Shown here: positions 34,241-41,160 of the stretch, piece after piece
Numbering within the stretch: the stretch's first letter is position 1
Layout of the letters: each line of letters begins with the position of its first letter
The notes under the pieces: generated by a model
Database searches by the model: none
Told to the model about the DNA's origin: nothing
The model's input: the letters and a program-made list of their open reading frames with translations, nothing else
Program-made: the position numbers and the translations under genes
From: Bacteroidota bacterium
GTDB taxonomy: Bacteria; Bacteroidota; Bacteroidia; CAILMK01; JAAYUY01
Reading direction: 5' to 3'
DNA length: 41,160 bases
Assembly: GCA_018698135.1 (NCBI GenBank)
Contig: JABINZ010000266.1
Location: forward strand, 1-41,160

Positions 34241-34283
34241 AAAATGTTTGTGAAACGAAACGTATTCTCCTCACAAACATTTT
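34241..34283. terminator. Bidirectional terminator between the YidD operon and the TRL cluster
   Basis: A 13-pair stem (AAAATGTTTGTGA 34241-34253 with TCACAAACATTTT 34271-34283) has a 17-base loop. A long A-run before it acts as a T-run for the minus strand, ending the TRL-like lipoprotein transcript. The plus-strand T content is moderate. Confidence 0.8.
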
Positions 34284-34300
34284 ATAAATTTAGTTATTGA

Positions 34301-34582
34301 TTATTCGCCAGTTACAATTGTTGTATATGTGGTTGTAAAAAGGCTTCCCGTTACTTTAAAATCAACAGTCGCAATTCTTGTTATGCCACCATCTTCAGCT
34401 GCTCTTTCAATTCCTACGTCAGCATCCATGGGTACAATAAACCCAAATTTAACATCATAACTTGCTTTACCAACTTTAGTTCCAACAGGATTATCAGTTA
34501 CTAAAACTGGATAACTTACTGAACATGCAGTTAAGAATATTGCTACAATACCTAGAACTACTATATTTTTAATTTTTTTCAT
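34301..34582 (-). CDS. TRL-like lipoprotein 1
   Basis: A 93-residue lipoprotein. The signal peptide MKKIKNIVVLGIVAIFLTAC ends in a lipobox (LTAC). The mature part is SVSYPVLVTDNPVGTKVGKA, then a Phe-Gly strand, an acidic/Ala segment (GIERAAEDGGITRIATVDFK) and a final strand TTYTTIVTGE. The order 'DNP-GxKxGxA ... AAxxGGIxxIxxVD ... TxVTG' matches the TRL-like lipoprotein family (PF13146 as I recall), whose function is unknown. The ATG at 34582 replaces an upstream start whose extra residues overlap the neighbouring gene. It is last of three tandem paralogues. Confidence 0.75.
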   Translation of the reverse strand: MKKIKNIVVLGIVAIFLTACSVSYPVLVTDNPVGTKVGKASYDVKFGFIVPMDADVGIERAAEDGGITRIATVDFKVTGSLFTTTYTTIVTGE

Positions 34583-34599
34583 TGTCTTATTTTTTAAAA

Positions 34600-34929
34600 T
34601 TATTCTCCAGTTACAATTAGCGTATATTCCTGCCATAAATAGAAGTTTTTAATTTTCAAGTCGACAGTAGCAACTCTACTAATACCACCTTCATCAGCAG
34701 CATCATAAATGCTATATTTTTCAGTATTAAAACACAAACCTGAACTAGTGAGTTTCATATTACCAGGAGCTTGTAAGGCAACACTGCCTCCAAAAAGACA
34801 TGTATTTGAAACAGTTCCTCTTTTGCTACCAATTGGATTATCTGTAGCAGTTAAGGGTGTTGTGACACTGCAAGAAACAGCTAAAAATGCAATGATCATT
34901 ATTGCAATTATATTGTGTATTTTTTTCAT
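34600..34929 (-). CDS. TRL-like lipoprotein 2
   Basis: A 109-residue lipoprotein with signal MKKIHNIIAIMIIAFLAVSC and lipobox. The mature pattern is the same as in its neighbours (TATDNPIGSKRGTVSN, YDAADEGGISRVATVDLK, YTLIVTGE). It has an insertion of about 15 residues with two extra cysteines (NTCLFGGSV and GLCFNTEK) that could form a disulfide. It lies 17 bases upstream of copy 1 and 34 downstream of copy 3. Confidence 0.75.
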   Translation of the reverse strand: MKKIHNIIAIMIIAFLAVSCSVTTPLTATDNPIGSKRGTVSNTCLFGGSVALQAPGNMKLTSSGLCFNTEKYSIYDAADEGGISRVATVDLKIKNFYLWQEYTLIVTGE

Positions 34930-34963
34930 ATCAGTATTATTTAAATTTTAGAATTTGATGTTA

Positions 34964-35239
34964 TTATTTACCAGCTTTGGTGCCAGTAACTTTAGTTTCG
35001 TACTTGGAAATAATTCCATAACTCTTAATCGTGAATTTAACGGTACTGATTTTATCAACTTTCCCTTTTTTTGCTGCTTTTTGTAATGAAAAGTCTAGAT
35101 CTGGATTCATTGAGCTTCCACTAGCTTTACCATCAGCATCTCCCATAGGATTATTAGTAACCATCTCGTAGGTTACCGTGCATGAAGACAGAAAGGCTAA
35201 AACAATAAATGCAATAACCACATTTTTAATTTTTTTCAT
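34964..35239 (-). CDS. TRL-like lipoprotein 3
   Basis: A 91-residue lipoprotein with signal MKKIKNVVIAFIVLAFLSSC and lipobox. The mature part is shortened but collinear with the other two (MVTNNPMGDADGKASG, LQKAAKKGKVDKISTVKFT, YETKVTGTKAGK), with a Lys-rich tail in place of the VTGE end and GKV in place of GGI. It is first in the transcript, with a well-formed promoter about 90 bases upstream. Confidence 0.72.
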   Translation of the reverse strand: MKKIKNVVIAFIVLAFLSSCTVTYEMVTNNPMGDADGKASGSSMNPDLDFSLQKAAKKGKVDKISTVKFTIKSYGIISKYETKVTGTKAGK

Positions 35240-35326
35240 AATAATTAGTTTTAGTTAATTAATGAGTTTCTTTTAATCGACAATCAATTAAAATTAGATC
35301 TTACGTTTTTTGGTTAATCGAATACA

Positions 35327-35356
35327 CAAATATAATTTAATTAATAGTTAAGCAAA
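35327..35356 (-). promoter_or_regulatory. Bacteroidota-type promoter for the TRL lipoprotein cluster
   Basis: On the minus strand TTTG (35353-35356) and TATATTTG (35327-35334) are separated by 18 bases, close to the usual 19-21. Transcription would begin near 35320, about 80 bases before the first lipoprotein ATG. The rest of the 35240-35533 gap shows no gene or RNA. Confidence 0.6.
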
Positions 35357-35533
35357 ACAAATGTTGATAAATTCAGTATTAGCAATCCTTGCCACATTCA
35401 ACAACATCAAATTTCTATGCTAAATAGCAGTAAATTCAATTTCTGGGACAAACTGCTTTGCAAAAAACAATACATTAAAAAAATAATTGATGAGTTAAAT
35501 TTTAAACTTACTTTTGCTATTCATTTATTTCAA

Positions 35534-36451
35534 ATGAAAAAAATTCTGACTATAACATTTCTTTTTGTTCTAATTCATATTGGAACCATAGCAATTGCTA
35601 CTAATTCTAAACTGCCAACTATTTCTAATGATTCTATACGGCCATTTATTTATACGGGATTTGAGAAACTGTATAATTTTGAATTTAAAAGCACCGATTC
35701 TTGTATTCAGCAGCTAAAGAAAGACTATGGTTACTCTTCGTGGACATACATATTAGAAGCAAATTACTTTTGGTGGAAAATAATTTCAGGAGAAAAAAAC
35801 GATACATATATTAATTCCTTTTATGGAAGTCTCGACAATGCAAAGAAATACGTCAACCGATTAAATTCCGATGAAAAAAAATTCCTTTCCATATTAATTT
35901 ATTCATTTCAAGCCAGAGTAGATTTAATGGATGAAAAATACTTGAATACAATAGTGGAGTTAAAGAAGCATATTCACATTATTAAAACCACTTTTGAAAA
36001 AGAAGATAGTTATCATGCCTATTACCTAACATCAGGATTGTACTATTATTTAACCTCAGTTGCCTATTCAAATTATTCGCTATTACGCTCTATAATGTTT
36101 TTTATGCCGAAAGGAGATAAACTAAAAGGAATTCGCTTTTTAAATAAGAAAAGTGGTGACATTGTTCTTGAAACAGAGTCTCAATATTTTTTAATGAAAA
36201 TTTTTGATGAAGTAGAACACAGAGATGATTTATCAATTAAATATGCAAGTGTGCTATGCAAGAAATACCCCCAGAATTTTATTTTTCAAGAACAATATTA
36301 CAAATTATTGGCACGTACACGAAAGGCACCATTAACTTCAAACGAATTAAGAAATACAAAAAAAACTATATTAAGAAATAAACAACTTAGCAAAGCCCAG
36401 CAAAATTATTTTATAAATATAACGAAGAAGTTACTTGCCTGCGATTCGTGA
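35534..36451 (+). CDS. Exported TPR-like helical protein
   Basis: A 305-residue protein with a signal peptide (MKKILTITFLFVLIHIGTIA) and an all-helical mature part rich in Tyr, Phe and Lys. The middle (SIMFFMPKGDKLKGIRFLNK) and the end (ESQYFLMKIFDEVEHRDD, CKKYPQNFIFQEQY) resemble the helical-repeat arrangement of Iml2/TTC39-type proteins and their bacterial relatives, but I hold this loosely. The ATG at 35534 is used; the frame is open to an ATG at 35417, but those 39 residues are not signal-like. Its stop overlaps the next start (GTGA), so the transporter is coupled to it. Confidence 0.6.
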   Translation: MKKILTITFLFVLIHIGTIAIATNSKLPTISNDSIRPFIYTGFEKLYNFEFKSTDSCIQQLKKDYGYSSWTYILEANYFWWKIISGEKNDTYINSFYGSLDNAKKYVNRLNSDEKKFLSILIYSFQARVDLMDEKYLNTIVELKKHIHIIKTTFEKEDSYHAYYLTSGLYYYLTSVAYSNYSLLRSIMFFMPKGDKLKGIRFLNKKSGDIVLETESQYFLMKIFDEVEHRDDLSIKYASVLCKKYPQNFIFQEQYYKLLARTRKAPLTSNELRNTKKTILRNKQLSKAQQNYFINITKKLLACDS

Positions 36452-37740
36452 ATAAAATTAAACTAAATAATAGGAAGCTTGTTAACGCATGGATATTTTA
36501 TGATTGGGCAAATTCCGTTTTTCCTCTAGTTATTACAGCTGCGATATTTCCTCCATTTTACGAAGAAGTAACCAAACAGGCTGATGGTAGCGATTTGGTT
36601 TATTTTTGGGGTTTAACCATTAAAAACTCGGTTCTCTATTCCTATTCGTTTTCTTTCTCTTTTCTCATTACAGCCTTTTTATCACCTTTGCTTTCTGGTA
36701 TTGCAGACTATTCGGGCAACAAGAAAACATATATGCGTTTTTTTGTTCTCTTGGGCTCTTTGTCATGTATAATTTTATTTTTCTTTGATGGTAGCAACAT
36801 CCCACTTGGGTTATTAGGCATCATATTAGGCAACATTGGATTTAATGGAAGTCTTGTTTTCTATAATGCCTATCTGAAAGAAATTGTTACTGATGATGAG
36901 TTGGATAAAGTTAGTGCTAAAGGCTATTCTGTTGGCTATTTTGGTGGATTTATACTTTTGGTTATGAATCTGGCATTAATAATGAATGCTGATAAATTGG
37001 GTATTGAAAGCAAAGTTCTTCCATACCAACTCTCTTTTCTATCTGTTGGCATTTGGTGGTTTCTTTTTTCACAATATACTTTTTATCATTTACCAAAAAA
37101 CACAGGAAATTCTACTGAAAAGGGCAATTACATCTTAAATGGATTTAGAGAAATAAATAAAGTTTTTAAGCAATTAAAACATCAGTCTGTTATTCGAAAA
37201 TTTTTAGTTGGATTTTTCTTTTATAGTATGGGAGTACAAACAGTTCTATATATGGCCTCATTTTTTGGAGCTAAAGTACTAAATGTTTCCACTCAAGGTC
37301 TAATCATCTCCATTTTACTAATACAATTAGTTGCCATGCTTGGAGCTCAATTATTTGCCCGACTCTCTTTGAAATTCGGAAACATTAAGGCTCTGCTTAT
37401 TGCATTGGCATTTTGGGTTATTACTTGTGTCACAGCATATTTTATTTACAAACCTGAAGGTTTCTATCTTTTAGCGGCTATGGTGGGTTTAGTTATGGGG
37501 GGTATACAAAGCTTATCTCGATCCACTTATTCGAAATTAATTCCAAAACAAACTACAGACACTGCTTCCTATTTCAGTTTTTATGAATTCTCGGAGAAGA
37601 TAGCCATCGTTCTAGGAATTGCCGCCTATGGATTAATTGAAGACATTAGTGGTTCGATGAGGAATTCTATCTTAATGCTAATTCTATTTTTCGTTGCTGG
37701 ATTTATTGCATTATCATTCGTGAAAATAAAAAAAGCATAA
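36448..37740 (+). CDS. MFS transporter, UMF1/Atg22-like family
   Basis: A 430-residue inner-membrane transporter with about twelve helices. The N-terminal signature NAWIFYDWANSVFPLVITAA near residue 13 marks the UMF1 family (related to the yeast vacuolar amino-acid effluxer Atg22). Further blocks are SGIADYSGNKKTYMRFF near 86 and GLVMGGIQSLSRSTYSKLIP near 345. Substrate is unknown; amino-acid export is possible by homology. It starts with GTG at 36448, overlapping the previous stop by four bases. Confidence 0.88.
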   Translation: MNKIKLNNRKLVNAWIFYDWANSVFPLVITAAIFPPFYEEVTKQADGSDLVYFWGLTIKNSVLYSYSFSFSFLITAFLSPLLSGIADYSGNKKTYMRFFVLLGSLSCIILFFFDGSNIPLGLLGIILGNIGFNGSLVFYNAYLKEIVTDDELDKVSAKGYSVGYFGGFILLVMNLALIMNADKLGIESKVLPYQLSFLSVGIWWFLFSQYTFYHLPKNTGNSTEKGNYILNGFREINKVFKQLKHQSVIRKFLVGFFFYSMGVQTVLYMASFFGAKVLNVSTQGLIISILLIQLVAMLGAQLFARLSLKFGNIKALLIALAFWVITCVTAYFIYKPEGFYLLAAMVGLVMGGIQSLSRSTYSKLIPKQTTDTASYFSFYEFSEKIAIVLGIAAYGLIEDISGSMRNSILMLILFFVAGFIALSFVKIKKA

Positions 37741-37766
37741 AAAAAGACCGGTGTTATACCGGCCTT
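37741..37766. terminator. Hairpin between convergent genes
   Basis: AAGACCGGT (37744-37752) pairs with ACCGGCCTT (37758-37766) with one A-C mismatch and a five-base loop. The A-run on the left gives a T-run on the minus strand, so it is a better terminator for transcripts from the beta-lactamase-fold gene than for the transporter. The following 37767-37950 is AT-rich with no gene. Confidence 0.6.
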
Positions 37767-37950
37767 AATTCAATCAATCAATACTCAACCAATCATATAT
37801 TTTCCAAAATTCTATCTATCTATTTTCTTATTAAACTAATGCACAATTGCGACCACCAAACTAACAATCTGATTTTATGTCACTTAGAAACAAATGCCTT
37901 CGGCAGCAAGTTTCAATACAATAATAATTTCCAAAATATGGAAATCATGC

Positions 37951-39483
37951 TTACAATTTTACTTTCAAAAACTGTAATTCTGTAAAATCAAAATCTGGAT
38001 TAGGAATATCAATTTTCATTTCTTCAATTGTTCCGTCCATGCCCAAATAGAAGTTTACTTTACCCGCTGGTAAGGAAGGAAAGTTATTCATTTTAACCGT
38101 AAAGGTATTGTATTGCCAATGTGCCAGTTCGCCTGTAAACAGAGGTGAAGGTAAAAGAACAACTTGAAGTTTCTTATTCACAAGCTTAATTTCGGCATCT
38201 CCATATAATTCACTGCTATAAATGCCCGAATATGATTTCAAATCCAAAGTAGGCTTAGTGCCCAAAATTCTCTCGGCATTCATCTTCTTTTTTTGCTGCT
38301 CATCGTATTCCTCATTTTTTTTGATTAAATCGAGTATCTCAATGCTCCAATCTTTGTCAATTCCTGCAATGAATTCATCCAATATTTTATAGCTTAACGG
38401 ATAATAAAGTGATGAATTTTTATTCGTTAAAATCACAAATGCCAATCCTTTTTCCGGCACAAAACAAGAATAAGATATCATCCCATCATATCCTCCACTA
38501 TGGCTGATAACTTTAACTCCATGGTAATCAAACATCCCCCATCCAAGGCCATAGGCTTTAAAATGAATTGTTGGGAATCTATTCTTTGAATAAGGACTAA
38601 CTGCTTGTATTGTTTGAGGAGACCACATTTCCCAAGCACTTTGTTTACTGAAATATTGATGGTTATCTAATGTACCTTCACTAAGTTGAAGTTTCAACCA
38701 TCTTAACATATCATCTACACAGGAGTTAATTGCTCCGGCACCTCCTATATTATCCCAATTCTGATATGAAATTGGGAGTACTTCTCCTTTAATATCATTG
38801 TGAGGGGATGCAACATTATCAACTTCAGCCAACTGACTAATACTGGTAAATGTTCTGCTCATTCCTAAAGGAGTGAAGAAATTTTCACTCAGATAAGAAT
38901 CCCAGGATTTCTCGCTAATAATTGGAATTATCTCACCAGCAGTAATAAACATAATATTTGAATAGCCAAATTTAGTTCGGAAATCATATGTTGGTTTTAG
39001 AAATCTGGCACGTTTTATCACCTCTTCGCTTGAATAATTACTATTGAACCAAAGCAAGTCGCCACTAAAAGTAGCTAGCCCTGACCGATGACATAATAAA
39101 TCTCTAATTGTCATCATTTGAGTCACATAAGGGTCATATAACTGAAAATAAGAAATATAATCAACTACACGATCATCCCATGAAATTAGCTTTTTATCTA
39201 CAAGAGAAGCCAATGCAGCACTCGTAAATGCTTTTGTATTTGAAGCAATAGGAAAAATAGTTTGCGCATTAACTTCTCCTTTTGATGCTGAATTACGAAC
39301 ACCATAACCTTTTGCCATCCAAATATTATTGTCTTTAATTATGCCAATAGCCATTCCAGGAACTTCCCAATCAGTCAGGGCTTTTTCGAAATAGGCATCA
39401 AGTTTTACATATTGAGAATCTTGAGCATAAGATGCTAAACTGATAGAGAAAGATAATAGCAGTATAAACAATCTATTTTCCAT
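37951..39483 (-). CDS. Serine hydrolase, class C beta-lactamase / DD-peptidase fold
   Basis: A 510-residue exported protein with signal MENRLFILLLSFSISLASYA. The active-site SxxK is IASNTKAFTS near residue 80, the second motif is FGYSNIMF near residue 172, and the third is ISHSGGYDGM near 335, the HxGG form found in esterase/peptidase members. A C-terminal beta domain (about 420-510, KPTLDLKSYSGIYSSELYGD) is of the DUF3471 type often fused to these enzymes. Likely a periplasmic DD-peptidase, esterase or peptide hydrolase; antibiotic resistance should not be assumed. A box TAGCTTTG (39507-39514, minus) lies 24 bases upstream. Confidence 0.88.
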   Translation of the reverse strand: MENRLFILLLSFSISLASYAQDSQYVKLDAYFEKALTDWEVPGMAIGIIKDNNIWMAKGYGVRNSASKGEVNAQTIFPIASNTKAFTSAALASLVDKKLISWDDRVVDYISYFQLYDPYVTQMMTIRDLLCHRSGLATFSGDLLWFNSNYSSEEVIKRARFLKPTYDFRTKFGYSNIMFITAGEIIPIISEKSWDSYLSENFFTPLGMSRTFTSISQLAEVDNVASPHNDIKGEVLPISYQNWDNIGGAGAINSCVDDMLRWLKLQLSEGTLDNHQYFSKQSAWEMWSPQTIQAVSPYSKNRFPTIHFKAYGLGWGMFDYHGVKVISHSGGYDGMISYSCFVPEKGLAFVILTNKNSSLYYPLSYKILDEFIAGIDKDWSIEILDLIKKNEEYDEQQKKKMNAERILGTKPTLDLKSYSGIYSSELYGDAEIKLVNKKLQVVLLPSPLFTGELAHWQYNTFTVKMNNFPSLPAGKVNFYLGMDGTIEEMKIDIPNPDFDFTELQFLKVKL

Positions 39484-39670
39484 TATTTGTTTTTTATAGG
39501 TCCTTACAAAGCTATGATCATTTACAAAACTTCATCATTATCTCAGTTTAATAAATCTTTATCTTTCAAAAAAATGGCGAATAATTAATTGTAAAGATTA
39601 ATGCTTGGAAAGATTGATGAACAACTTACATGCATCCTAGCAAGGTCTATTCATGAATTTTAGACAAAAA

Positions 39671-39702
39671 AAAAGTATTCAACATTGCTGCTGAATACTT
39701 TT
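39671..39702. terminator. Bidirectional intrinsic terminator
   Basis: An 11-pair stem (AAAAGTATTCA 39671-39681 with TGAATACTTTT 39692-39702) with a ten-base loop has T-runs on both strands. It lies 20 bases after the stop of the PID-CTERM-like gene (-). Confidence 0.88.
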
Positions 39703-39721
39703 TAACTTTTTTAGGTTAATA

Positions 39722-39910
39722 CTATTTTTTTCTAGATTTTATAAATCGTGAAATACCATAAACTGCACCAGCTCCTAATAGCATTAACAATCCGCCCCCA
39801 AGAGGAGCTGTAGCATTAGGTGGTATTGGCTGTGCAGATGCAGGAGTTACCAGAATGAGCACAAATAGTACACAAAATACTGCTATAAGTTTTAACGCTT
39901 TCCTTTTCAT
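39722..39910 (-). CDS. Small protein with PID-CTERM-like sorting tail
   Basis: A 62-residue protein made of only three parts: a signal peptide (MKRKALKLIAVFCVLFVLIL, then VTPASAQ), a short linker (PIPPNATA), and a C-terminal tripartite tail of motif PLGGG, a hydrophobic helix (LLMLLGAGAVYGI) and a basic end (KSRKK). The tail resembles Bacteroidota PID-CTERM signals (P-x-D-G-G-L-x-x-L-L-x-A-G), with Gly in place of Asp. Such tails are thought to be processed by an exosortase-like enzyme. There is almost no mature chain. An ATG at 39910 is used; a TTG at 39919 is also in frame. Confidence 0.65.
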   Translation of the reverse strand: MKRKALKLIAVFCVLFVLILVTPASAQPIPPNATAPLGGGLLMLLGAGAVYGISRFIKSRKK

Positions 39911-39941
39911 TTCATTCAATCTTTAGCAACAATGTAATATT

Positions 39942-39971
39942 CAAATCTAACAAAACTTTTTTTTCTAACAA
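39942..39971 (-). promoter_or_regulatory. Bacteroidota-type promoter (TTG-N19-TAGATTTG)
   Basis: On the minus strand TTG (39969-39971) and TAGATTTG (39942-39949) stand 19 bases apart, matching both elements. It lies 32 bases before the ATG of the PID-CTERM-like gene. Confidence 0.6.
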
Positions 39972-40243
39972 TAAGAATCAAAAAAATATTTTTCTCTACA
40001 GATTCAACTATTAAACTAATAAAAACTTTACTTTAATAATCCCTAGTGAACGGAATCTGACAGAGTTTGTAGACAAGTGCAAATATATAAAAAAAAAATA
40101 AAGGAGTATAATTAATAATTGTTTTTAGCTTTTCTTTCAAAAATAAATAGCCCCAATTTTACTTTTTCTAATAAATACAAACTTTGCTTAGTATATAAAT
40201 CTTAATGCTTTATAATTCATCCTGTAAGTAATTGCATATTGAA
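39972..40243. other. AT-rich intergenic region
   Basis: Beyond the promoter at 39942-39971 this gap has A- and T-runs only. I see no ORF with a credible start, no stable hairpin with a T-run and no RNA gene. No clear terminator for the S41 protease gene was found. Confidence 0.5.
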
Positions 40244-41160
40244 TTATTTCGACTTATCAATATCTTTAATCACTGAAATAGCTTCATTTATATAAGAATC
40301 TTTTTTTATTTCTTTATGCCATGCATCTGATCTAGCTTTAGCCCCTTCGCTTTCATCAATTTTCTTCTGATCCTCAGCTAAAACATGAACAGATAATTCT
40401 TCTATTTTTTTTGCAATATCATCATATTTCTTACTCTCTTTTTCAAACAAAGAAATCATCTCTTGATATTCTTTATAGTTGAGCGGATATGAACTTCTAT
40501 CACTTTGTTCTTTCATCCACTTTGCACTTTCATCCATTAAGTTAAAAAACTCATTGTCTGAAATTCGATGTTCACTATTTTTTTTAATTTTATTCAAATC
40601 AATTTTTGAACTCCAATAGGAATAGTCTATCGATTTAATTTCATTCCAGGGCAAGGGATTGTTTAGTTCTCGTTCACCAATATCCACATAATTGAATTCA
40701 TCGGGCAAAATGATATCTGGAACAACTCCATTAAGTTGTGTAGTTGCACCATTAATTCTATAAAACTTTTGAATAGTTACCTTAACAGAACCAAGTCCTG
40801 TATAATTCTTGCCATTTTGGTATGCAAATGGATCTAGCTCAATAAAACGTTGAACAGTTCCTTTGCCGAAGCTTGAATTCGATCCAATAATAATAGCTCG
40901 CTTATAATCCTGCATAGCTGCTGCAAGAATTTCAGATGCAGATGCACTAAAGGAATTTACTAAAAACACCAATGGGCCATCATACAAAACCTGATTGTTG
41001 TAATCTTCTAAAATGATTGGTTTACCATATCTGGCTTTAACTTGAACCACAGGCCCATTTGGAATAAAATAACCAGCAATTTTTACCACATCATTTAAAG
41101 AACCTCCTCCATTATCACGCAAATCGAAAATTAGTCCATCAATATTCTCTTTCTTTAGTT
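40244..41160 (-). CDS. C-terminal part of an S41 (Prc/tail-specific) protease, cut by the window edge
   Basis: The reading frame continues past the right edge, so only about the last 305 residues are seen. The S41 core has GLIFDLRDNGGGSL, then the catalytic serine in LVNSFSASASEILAAAMQDY and the catalytic lysine in SSFGKGTVQRFI, the Ser-Lys dyad of Prc/Tsp. The last 130 residues are helical and charged, like the DUF3340 C-terminal region of Prc. These periplasmic proteases trim or degrade proteins from exposed C-termini. The N-terminal signal and PDZ domain are presumably outside the window. An apparent internal start at 41122 is not the true start. Confidence 0.93.
   Translation of the reverse strand, partial: LKKENIDGLIFDLRDNGGGSLNDVVKIAGYFIPNGPVVQVKARYGKPIILEDYNNQVLYDGPLVFLVNSFSASASEILAAAMQDYKRAIIIGSNSSFGKGTVQRFIELDPFAYQNGKNYTGLGSVKVTIQKFYRINGATTQLNGVVPDIILPDEFNYVDIGERELNNPLPWNEIKSIDYSYWSSKIDLNKIKKNSEHRISDNEFFNLMDESAKWMKEQSDRSSYPLNYKEYQEMISLFEKESKKYDDIAKKIEELSVHVLAEDQKKIDESEGAKARSDAWHKEIKKDSYINEAISVIKDIDKSK

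Noticed and set aside
35381-35396. Minus-strand sigma-54-like sequence (TGGCAAGGATTGCT) upstream of the TRL cluster
   Set aside because: GG and GC are separated by only eight bases instead of ten, which inactivates such promoters, and a proper TAnnTTTG promoter lies nearby.
35417-35533. Longer start for the TPR-like exported protein
   Set aside because: The 39 extra residues are charged and would bury the signal peptide beginning at 35534.
37951-39483. Annotating the serine hydrolase as an antibiotic-resistance beta-lactamase
   Set aside because: It has the HSGG third motif and a C-terminal DUF3471-like domain, typical of esterase or peptidase members; nothing indicates beta-lactam hydrolysis.

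Overview
The window is low-GC, gene-dense DNA from a member of the Bacteroidota, most likely a Bacteroidales/Marinilabiliales-like or Cytophaga-like lineage; I cannot place it more exactly. The evidence is a PID-CTERM-like sorting tail, an S46 dipeptidyl-peptidase, a radical SAM/lipoprotein pair, TRL-like lipoproteins, a WaaE-like glycosyltransferase next to murF, genes without Shine-Dalgarno sequences, and many TAnnTTTG promoter boxes of the Bacteroidota primary sigma factor. There are no tRNA, rRNA, IS or CRISPR signals. It reads as an ordinary chromosomal segment with several little-studied envelope systems.

Layout. 1-120 holds a possible very small RNA. 277-6089 (+) is a tightly packed seven-gene run: deoxynucleoside kinase, beta-barrel protein, WaaE-like glycosyltransferase, MurF, an exported methyltransferase-ankyrin fusion, a TerB-like protein and a YbjN-like protein. 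It converges with an 8-bp overlap on a minus-strand acyltransferase and a bile-acid/sodium symporter homologue (6082-8435). 8773-12807 (+) is a 1344-residue exported protein with a beta-barrel-like N-terminus and eleven ~95-residue Ig-like repeats; a sigma-54-like -24/-12 site lies upstream. It ends at a strong terminator shared with an S46 peptidase (-). YebC/PmpR (+) and a small Cys/Lys-rich exported protein (-) follow.

16519-20832 (-) is the most interesting block: a four-gene operon encoding a coiled-coil protein, a trans-envelope protein (cytoplasmic sensor/platform region, one membrane helix, periplasmic BON-like and OmpA peptidoglycan-binding domains), a Ras/Rab-like small GTPase and a soluble histidine kinase. 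Together these look like a switch linking the cell wall to the cytoplasm. Next come a membrane protein of unknown function, an orphan GreA/B C-terminal-like protein, and an exported 15-repeat ankyrin protein that converges on the radical SAM/SPASM enzyme and its lipoprotein partner (24173-25700).

25954-30699 (-) carries an M28 peptidase with PDZ domain, a thioredoxin-fold protein that has lost both active-site cysteines, and a three-PAS sigma-54 activator flanked by inverted repeats. 30916-34151 (+) holds a small membrane protein and then a compact overlapping operon: a possible LolA-like exported protein, YidD and two paralogous TPR proteins with PGxGQxYAG membrane tails. Three tandem TRL-like lipoproteins (-), an exported TPR-like protein with a UMF1-family MFS transporter (+), a class C beta-lactamase-fold hydrolase, a 62-residue PID-CTERM-like peptide and the C-terminal part of an S41 (Prc-like) protease (all -) complete the window.

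Many ORF starts were moved to internal ATG codons because those give clean signal peptides or remove implausible overlaps. All family names come from reading the translated sequences; no database search was possible.
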